The notes under the pieces: model-generated
Told to the model about the DNA's origin: nothing
The model's database searches: none
What the model saw: the letters and a program-made list of their open reading frames with translations, nothing else
Made by a program: the position numbers and the translations under genes
Assembly (NCBI GenBank): GCA_905160935.1
Contig: CAJHZI010000382.1
Coordinates: 2,615,001-2,679,000 of the forward strand
DNA: 64,000 nt
Direction: 5' to 3'
From: Enchytraeus crypticus
Lineage: Eukaryota > Annelida > Clitellata > Enchytraeida > Enchytraeidae
Shown here: one piece after another, positions 58,440 through 64,000 of the stretch
How the letters are laid out: the number at the start of each line of letters is the position of its first letter
Numbering within the stretch: position 1 is the first letter of the stretch

Positions 58440-59560
58440 CTTATGTTTTAGACAACGCTTCAATAAAGTTTCACTTCTATGCTGATGATATTCAGCTGTA
58501 CATGTACATGTAGGCCTAGGCTAAATCTCATTTTCCAGCTGAGATTCTGATCTGAAAACTTCACCACCTTTCATCTGTGCTTGACAACATTTGTTCATGA
58601 TTTTGTTGCAATCGTCTCTCTGTCAACCCCTCTAAAACCGAATATCTTTTAATCGGCACCCCCTGCAAAGAACCAAAGTAGGCAATTCTTCCGTCTCTTT
58701 TGAAAATCCTGCTCTCACTCCTACTCCAAGGCTAAAAACTATATTAGATGAAACCTTAAACGCAAATATCATATCTCATCGGTCTGTCGTTCATCTTTCT
58801 TTCAGATCCGCCAAATCAGACAGATACGGTCATCAATCGATAGAAATTCATCCATAATTCTTGCTATCTCAATAGTTAACAAAAGTTCATTCTAAACTTG
58901 ACTGCTGTAACTCATTGCTTTATGGACTACCTTCTTCTTCTCAAATGCGTTTGCAATGCGGTCGGAATTCTCTAGCACGTGTTGTCTGTCGATCCTTAAG
59001 GCTTCAGGCCATCTCTTGTTCATTACTTAATAATCTTCATTGGCTTCCTGTGATTCAAAGAATTAAGCATAAAATTGTTCTTTTAACTTTCAAAACACTT
59101 ATCTTTGGTGAACCTTCTTACCTTTCCGATCTCCTAATCCAATATCAACCGTCTCATAAACTTCGTTCTTCCAATGCCAAACTGCTAAAAATTCCTAATA
59201 TTTTCACGGCCTCAGGTTAATATTCTTTTTCAGCTCCTTCTGTATGGAATTCTTTGCCACCTGATCTTAGCTCATGTTGCACTACTTCCACTTATCGTTG
59301 TAGATTGAAAACACATCTCTTCTCGCCATAGATTTTTTCATCTTCTCTGACTGCTTTTTTATCACCGGACCGGCACCTTTTCGTATCTTTTCTTTCTCTG
59401 CAGCTCATGTTTTTCAGATCGTCTGGGAGTGGGTCGATTGTAGTGACATGTGATGTGGGGATATGTCTGCCATCATCCATGGATGAAGAAACAGACGTTA
59501 AAACTTTATTATTATTATAATATTATTATTATTATTTTATTTTTATTCATTATTATAATT
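58440..59560 (+). mobile_element. L2-like LINE, 3' half, antisense in tau-like intron
   Basis: Begins near the catalytic FYADDIQLYM (58478-58507), then a damaged stretch, then LLYGLPSSSQMRLQ and LLNNLHWLPVIQRIKHKIVL in the frame at 58915-59220. The C-terminus continues with WNSLPPDL near 59250, followed by the family 3' UTR (GAAACAGACGTTAAAAC) and a TTATTATTAT tail to about 59580. Stops and indels; inactive. Inserted between the third and fourth tubulin-binding exons. Confidence 0.85.
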
Positions 59561-59717
59561 ATTATTATTATTACTATTATTAAATAATATTTAATCTCTA
59601 AAGTAAGCTTATGAAACCGTTGAATTGGTAAATTTCATATTAAACGCTGAATTTAAGCATTTAAGCATTTCATATTAAACCATTTTACACTAATCTGATG
59701 AAGTTAATATTCCTAAC

Positions 59718-59810
59718 CTTTTTGTCGCCACCTCCAGGTTTATGCTTGATGTTATCATTAGCCCCAGATTTTGATTTCGCTCCACTAAAATCCAATTTTT
59801 CGCTAAAAAT
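59718..59810 (-). CDS. Tau/MAP2/MAP4-type tubulin-binding repeat, exon 3 of 4
   Basis: A 93-bp phase-0 exon between an acceptor ending GACAG and a GTTAGG donor. It encodes IFSEKLDFSGAKSKSGANDN then IKHKPGGGDKK, keeping KPGGG. LDF at positions 6-8 is closest to the vertebrate KLDF motif of tau repeat 4. It is separated from the fourth repeat by a LINE-bearing 1.56 kb intron. Confidence 0.9.
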
Positions 59811-60424
59811 CTGTCATATAAAGTACTGCATTTAGAATATTATTTGACACTGGTTTCAGTATCAAAAAAACTGAAGTGGAAGGCTTCAGAAAGCCCGAAA
59901 TCGTGATTAAAATTATCTTTTTCCGTTGATTCAAACCATTTCCTTGATCTGCACTGAATTGAAGTAATCTTCACTAGCATAATACAGTAGAACTAAAATC
60001 ACTTGAATACGTAGGCCCATTAATGTATTCTCTAAGCAATCTTCACTGCGCTGTTAGATGTTGATTGCGATTTAATGAGATTAAAATGTCGGTAAAATAA
60101 ATTAATTTCAGTATTAAATTTTGTTGTAAGTATGATCATTATAACTTTTAAAGTAGGCCCTATAGTAATTAAATTTGACATTCAAAGTTCTTCTCGCGAA
60201 ATTTTAAGTTAGTTTGGCATTTTATGCATTATAAAACTATATGAAGTCAAATATTATTCATAAGCTTGTGTATACAGTACACAGGCCATGTATTGATGTA
60301 ACATTTGTGCTTTCAAATTACTTGGCTATGGCTACGTATTTCTTTATCATATTATTTTTCTATGTTGTACTTTCGATGGATTATAGTTTCTACGTTTTAC
60401 GCTTTTGTCTTTTCATGATCTTAC
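59811..60424. other. Intron between tubulin-binding exons
   Basis: 614 bp of AT-rich sequence; I see nothing in it. Confidence 0.6.
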
Positions 60425-60517
60425 CTGTACATTTCCGCCACCGGCTTGATGCTTGAGGTTATCATTGGCTCCTGCTTTCGATTTGACCTTACTGAAGTCT
60501 TGTTTCTCGTGGAACAC
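60425..60517 (-). CDS. Tau/MAP2/MAP4-type tubulin-binding repeat, exon 2 of 4
   Basis: A 93-bp phase-0 exon between an acceptor ending ATGTAG and a GTAAGA donor. It encodes VFHEKQDFSKVKSKAGANDN then LKHQAGGGNVQ. It departs from the other repeats at the signature: HQAGGG replaces HKPGGG, losing the proline and the preceding lysine, which may weaken tubulin contact. Skipping it would keep the frame. Confidence 0.88.
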
Positions 60518-61000
60518 CTACATAATATATTTTTGATAATATACTGTACACGTATGGTGTAGTATTAGATAATTTCATACAATTCAGTTATAGCGACTAA
60601 TGAGAAGCATGCGCATTGCGCAGGTATACATGTATTACAATGCGTGTATAATATATGTACGTATAACATGTATAAAATGGTTACGTACGTGTATAACATA
60701 TGTGAGTATATATATGTATATAAAACAAAGTCGTGTTCGTAATGGCACTTATAAGTCCAGAACGGCTGGACAGATTTTAATGATCTCGGATATTTTGGAT
60801 TCGTCTCCAGCAGTCCCTGCATAATATCCAATAAAATGTCTAAAAAATAATATGCTACTGACCAAAAAGCCGATAAACTAAAGCATGTCAAAATCATAAC
60901 AGGCTCCCATCTGTCGAGTGACTTGCATCGAAAAATAGACTGCAATTAGAATACGATAAGTTGACGTCATCTATTCAACGTATTTCTAACGGAAGCATTG
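60518..61000. other. Intron sequence, no feature
   Basis: Contains TACGTA/TATG-rich words at 60620-60725; the open frames here have no known motif. Confidence 0.4.
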
Positions 61001-61004
61001 ATAG

Positions 61005-61066
61005 CCAACTGGTACAGATGATAGACTTTAGATCATGTGGTCCTGGGTTCGATTCTGGCTCGGGTA
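61005..61066 (+). repeat. tRNA-like sequence with A and B boxes
   Basis: TAGCCAACTGGT (A box) and GGTTCGATTCT (B box) lie at a tRNA-like spacing. Acceptor and T stems do not pair well, so it is a tRNA pseudogene or a SINE head of another family. Confidence 0.5.
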
Positions 61067-61142
61067 ACTATTATTCGTTAAAATTTGATTCAATTGTATA
61101 AGTTTCTTAAGATTAAAAATTGTGTAATTTTTATCAAACAAA

Positions 61143-61190
61143 ATAGAGAGAGAGAGAGAAAGAGAGAGATAGATAGAGAGATAGATAGGT

Positions 61191-61250
<60 letters not shown>

Positions 61251-61505
61251 ATATATGGAAAGATAGAGAGAGAGAGGGAGAGATAGAAAGAGAGAGAGAG
61301 AGATAGAGAGATATATATATATATAGAGAGAGAGAGATAGATGGACAGAGAGAGAGATATATAGAAAGATAGATATATATATATATATATATATATATAG
61401 AAAGATAGAGAGAGAGAGAGGGAGAGAGAGATAGGAGAGGTAGATAGATAGATAAGCTTAGATAGACAGACAGATAGATAGATAGACAGACAGACAGATA
61501 GATGG
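61143..61505. repeat. Compound AG/TA/GATA/GACA microsatellite
   Basis: AG-rich run, (TA)n 61195-61258, AG again, short TA runs near 61315 and 61375, AG, then GATA and GACA units at 61440-61500. Confidence 0.95.
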
Positions 61506-61545
61506 ATATTGTTGATAGGCGGTACGAAGTCCGCCGGGTCAGCTA

Positions 61546-61546
<1 letters not shown>

Positions 61547-61602
<56 letters not shown>
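61547..61602. repeat. (TA)n microsatellite
   Basis: About 27 TA units then a short CA run. Confidence 0.95.
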
Positions 61603-61612
<10 letters not shown>

Positions 61613-61685
61613 TGAATATATATACATATGTTTATTTTTGGGATCAATCATAATATGCATCAATAATAAGCATCAACCTACCATG

Positions 61686-61847
61686 ACCATTTTTTGATCA
61701 CCGGACTGGCTTTCGTTTAGGACCTTACTTCTCCTCAGCATATTTCTTTTGCAGATTGGTCTGGGTGAATTGATCTGTAGTGATGTGTGCTGTTGGGGAC
61801 GTCCCTGACATCATCCCTGGATGAGGAAATGGACGTTAAACCTTTAC

Positions 61848-61878
<31 letters not shown>

Positions 61879-61880
61879 TT
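61686..61880 (+). mobile_element. 3' end of L2-like LINE
   Basis: GATCACCGGACTGGC, then GCAGATTGGTCTGGGTGAAT, GATGAGGAAATGGACGTTAA and an (ATT)n tail. The best-preserved 3' UTR of this family in the window. Confidence 0.8.
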
Positions 61881-61913
61881 TAATTTGTAATTATAGATCA
61901 TATGCTGGGCATG

Positions 61914-62046
61914 TTAAAAAAGCTAATGCTAACGTCAGTTTCCTCACTCGAAAGCGATGTCAGTGACGGGCGAGCCCAGGGTTTGAACCCCGCATATACT
62001 TATCCGCGGTCGAATATCTTACCGACATCGCCACTGGCGTCAGCCA
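61914..62046 (-). mobile_element. tRNA-derived SINE
   Basis: Well-preserved reverse copy: the B box reads GGGTTTGAACCCC on the + strand and the A box region ACCGACATCGCCA. Located 30 bp after the L2-like 3' end, in the first intron of the tubulin-binding array. Confidence 0.85.
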
Positions 62047-62851
62047 AATATGTAATATATTATATGCTGGCACATGATATAAATTATGACTTTAACCTCC
62101 TTCGTTTGCAAACTACACACGCATAGAATATAATGTATGCCATATCAAGAGTGACACAATGCACGTATAAGTAAACTAAAAATTTACTAAAAAAGGACAT
62201 AGCGAGAGAATGAGAGAGAAAGAGAAAGAGAAAAGGATAAAGGGAGTTATATAGTAATTATATTTATTATCGAATCACTGAACTAAAAATAACTTCACAT
62301 GTTCAAAAGCACTATCCAAAATGACATTAGGACTGCAACCATTAGATAGTTAAATATTATTTTGCTATTTCGTAATTTAAATAAGCCAACTGGTGTATTA
62401 TGTGATTTATAATCGAGTGCCTTTCAGTTTCCGCCGCTCAGTTTTTTAAATTTCGGCCATAAGTAAAAGTAGGAGTAAATATTACACAGGCATTTATGTT
62501 TCTATTTTTCTGACGTAAATACAATTTCAGCAATTAAGATTATTGCTAAGCAGCAGAGATTCAAATCAGTATCTTTTGTATATCAGGCATAATAATATTT
62601 GTTGCCAGCTATCTATCGACTCTTAATTCAAGGCAAAATCAAGTTAAATAATATTAAGGCAGTTTACAACCATTTCTCCAATAGAGATAGCTTCAACATT
62701 GTTGACAACTAGGCTAATGCAATCAATCAATCAATCGCAGTGCACACAACAACAGTCTGTCATTTAAAATTTTTGAAACAGCAATATTAACTCTTAATTA
62801 AGTTTTAGTGTTACATTTAAATACTTCCACACAAGGACTACATTAGGATAC
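62047..62851. other. Intron sequence, no gene
   Basis: Short GAGA run at 62200-62238; otherwise AT-rich. Confidence 0.4.
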
Positions 62852-62944
62852 CTTCACATTACCACCGCCCGGTTTGTGATGCAAGTTGTCATTTGCACCG
62901 ATGCGTGATTTAACATTACCGTAATCCTGTTTCTCATTAAATAT
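62852..62944 (-). CDS. Tau/MAP2/MAP4-type tubulin-binding repeat, exon 1 of 4
   Basis: First of four recognised repeat exons in transcription order. 93 bp, phase 0 at both ends, between an acceptor ending TGACAG and a GTATCC donor. It encodes IFNEKQDYGNVKSRIGANDN then LHHKPGGGNVK. The protein is a neuronal or cytoskeletal microtubule-associated protein of the tau/MAP2/MAP4/PTL-1 family. The projection domain and start codon must lie upstream, beyond 62944, probably outside the window. More repeats could lie there too. KXGS is KXGA, as in all four repeats. The four exons are separated by introns of 2.3, 0.6 and 1.6 kb. Confidence 0.9.
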
Positions 62945-63160
62945 CTGTCAAATAAATTGATTAAAGAATAGGCATGACTGACTTTTAGAAATATCTTTAA
63001 ACCTTTTAGTAACAAATTACGGTAATTAAAATACATAGCCTATGGTGTGCTGATTACTATAAGATCAAAAATATACACTATACCAGAAAAGAATCTAGTA
63101 CCTTGTATATAAATACAATTTCTGATTAGTATCTGTATCTTGATACAAAAGACAAGTACT
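62945..63160. other. No feature seen
   Basis: Presumed intron upstream of the first recognised tubulin-binding exon. Confidence 0.3.
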
Positions 63161-63252
63161 TACTATTTATATGTGCGGGGTAGATATCCTGGGCTCACTG
63201 ACATCGCTTTAGAGTGGGAAAATTGACGTTAACAGTAGCTTTACCAGCTTTA
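63161..63252 (+). mobile_element. tRNA-derived SINE, 5' damaged
   Basis: Starts inside the family near the B box (GGGGTAGATATCC, degraded) and keeps the full tail, ending TTACCAGCTTT. Confidence 0.7.
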
Positions 63253-63309
63253 AATCTATTTTCTCATTACAGATATTAGATACTTCCAAAACAAAGGTCA
63301 GACATCATC

Positions 63310-63650
63310 ATCATCATCATCTTCCCTTAGAATGAAAAGGATTAGCCGGACTCAAAAGGTTACAAATGTGGAAGTCCTGGAGAGATTTGGCACAGATAGA
63401 CAGTTGATAAATATATTAAGAAATAGGAAGAAGAGATGGATAGGACACATTCTAAGGGGGGAAGGTCTATTGAAAGAGGTCATAGAAGGTAGAATGGAAG
63501 GAAAAAGAGGCAGGGGCAGGCCGAGATTAGGTATGTTAGATGATTTAAAGACACACTCATATGTCGAAATGAAGAGGAAGGCGGAAGACAGAGAAGAGTG
63601 GAGGCGTTATGTACCATGGACCTGCCAGTAGGCAGTGCACTAAGAGATAT
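63310..63650 (+). mobile_element. 3' end of FADDQ-type LINE, open frame
   Basis: The frame at 63332-63631 encodes the C-terminal domain: LERFGTDRQLINILRNRKKR, WIGHILRGEGLLKEVIEGRM, GKRGRGRPRLGMLDD and REEWRRYVPWTCQ. The 3' UTR is only ~25 bp, ending GGCAGTGCACTAAGA before a TA run. 5'-truncated but uninterrupted, so relatively young. Confidence 0.85.
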
Positions 63651-63670
63651 ATATATATATATATATAGAT

Positions 63671-63706
<36 letters not shown>
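63647..63706. repeat. (TA)n microsatellite at LINE 3' end
   Basis: TA run with one GATGTTTA interruption, starting directly at the LINE terminus. Confidence 0.93.
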
Positions 63707-63708
<2 letters not shown>

Positions 63709-64000
63709 CAACATTGCATTAAAACGATTCCATGGTAAATGCGACTGACGTTAAACAAATATGGTTGACATTCAATAGTTTGCAGTCTGCCTGTGAGCTT
63801 AAATTAAAAATATTTCAAATAACGGAAAGTATCTTTGTGTCTAGATATTTTTGCAATGTATCCTGTATCTACATGCATAGAGGCTACATGTTTAGAAAGT
63901 ATTTTGTACCTAGAATTAGATACGTTTTCCATTGAGTATCAATATCTGTGTCTTAATATTGATGCATCCATATAATATACGTCCATCCAACCATAAAATA
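63707..64000. other. No feature seen
   Basis: AT-rich end of the window. Confidence 0.35.

Noticed and set aside
61005..61066. Functional tRNA gene
   Set aside because: A and B boxes are present but the acceptor and T stems do not pair.

Overview
The window looks like nuclear DNA of a bilaterian invertebrate. It is AT-rich, has GT-AG introns, and is full of (TA)n microsatellites, minisatellites, non-LTR retrotransposon fragments, tRNA-derived SINEs and short DNA transposons. The over-represented words TAGGCCTA and TACATGTA suggest a marine invertebrate (lophotrochozoan or ambulacrarian), but the sequence alone does not fix the phylum. No bacterial operon, CRISPR array or viral gene is seen. 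Almost every open frame over 60 codons is a microsatellite translation, a shadow frame or a retrotransposon remnant; the host genes are spread over short exons.

Host genes, left to right. (1) A class A peptide GPCR of the GnRH/AKH/corazonin-vasopressin type, + strand, in two exons (839-1315 and 13290-14171) separated by a 12 kb repeat-filled intron; the joined protein is 452 residues. (2) An unrecognised five-exon + strand gene (36459-42528, 343 residues) whose junctions keep frame; three of its four junctions split an Arg codon as AG|A. (3) A single-exon, single-pass membrane protein on the - strand (44185-44862, 225 residues). (4) A damaged or partly understood + strand gene at 48.8-51.4 kb, with a 9-residue His/Glu/Gln tandem repeat interrupted by a retrotransposon. 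(5) A tau/MAP2/MAP4-type microtubule-associated protein gene on the - strand: four 93-bp phase-0 exons (62852-62944, 60425-60517, 59718-59810, 58062-58154), each encoding one 31-residue tubulin-binding repeat, plus a candidate last exon at 57030-57098.

Mobile DNA. Non-LTR retrotransposons of at least four types are present: a CR1/Jockey-like family (2.4-3.7 and 49.2-50.7 kb), an L2-like family (25.0-27.4, 47.9-48.7, 58.4-59.6 kb and several 3' ends), a FADDQ-type family (5.4-7.0, 12.6 and 63.3 kb) and a YADD-type copy (21.1-22.5 kb). A tRNA-derived SINE recurs about a dozen times and its 3' end resembles the L2-like 3' end. DNA transposons include a 1.98 kb hAT-like element with an 8-bp target duplication and a second, inverted partial copy 12 kb away, both carrying a retrotransposon 3' fragment; a 758-bp TA-flanked MITE with mariner transposase remnants elsewhere; and a 988-bp element with GGGGAGAGCGGGGCAAG ends. 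Two perfect foldback hairpins (30- and 28-bp arms, 4-nt loops) lie 2.8 kb apart.

The genes do not form an obvious pathway. The most biologically informative loci are the exon-per-repeat tau-like array, in which every repeat has KXGA where vertebrate tau has the KXGS kinase site, the GPCR with altered activation motifs, and the unrecognised five-exon gene.
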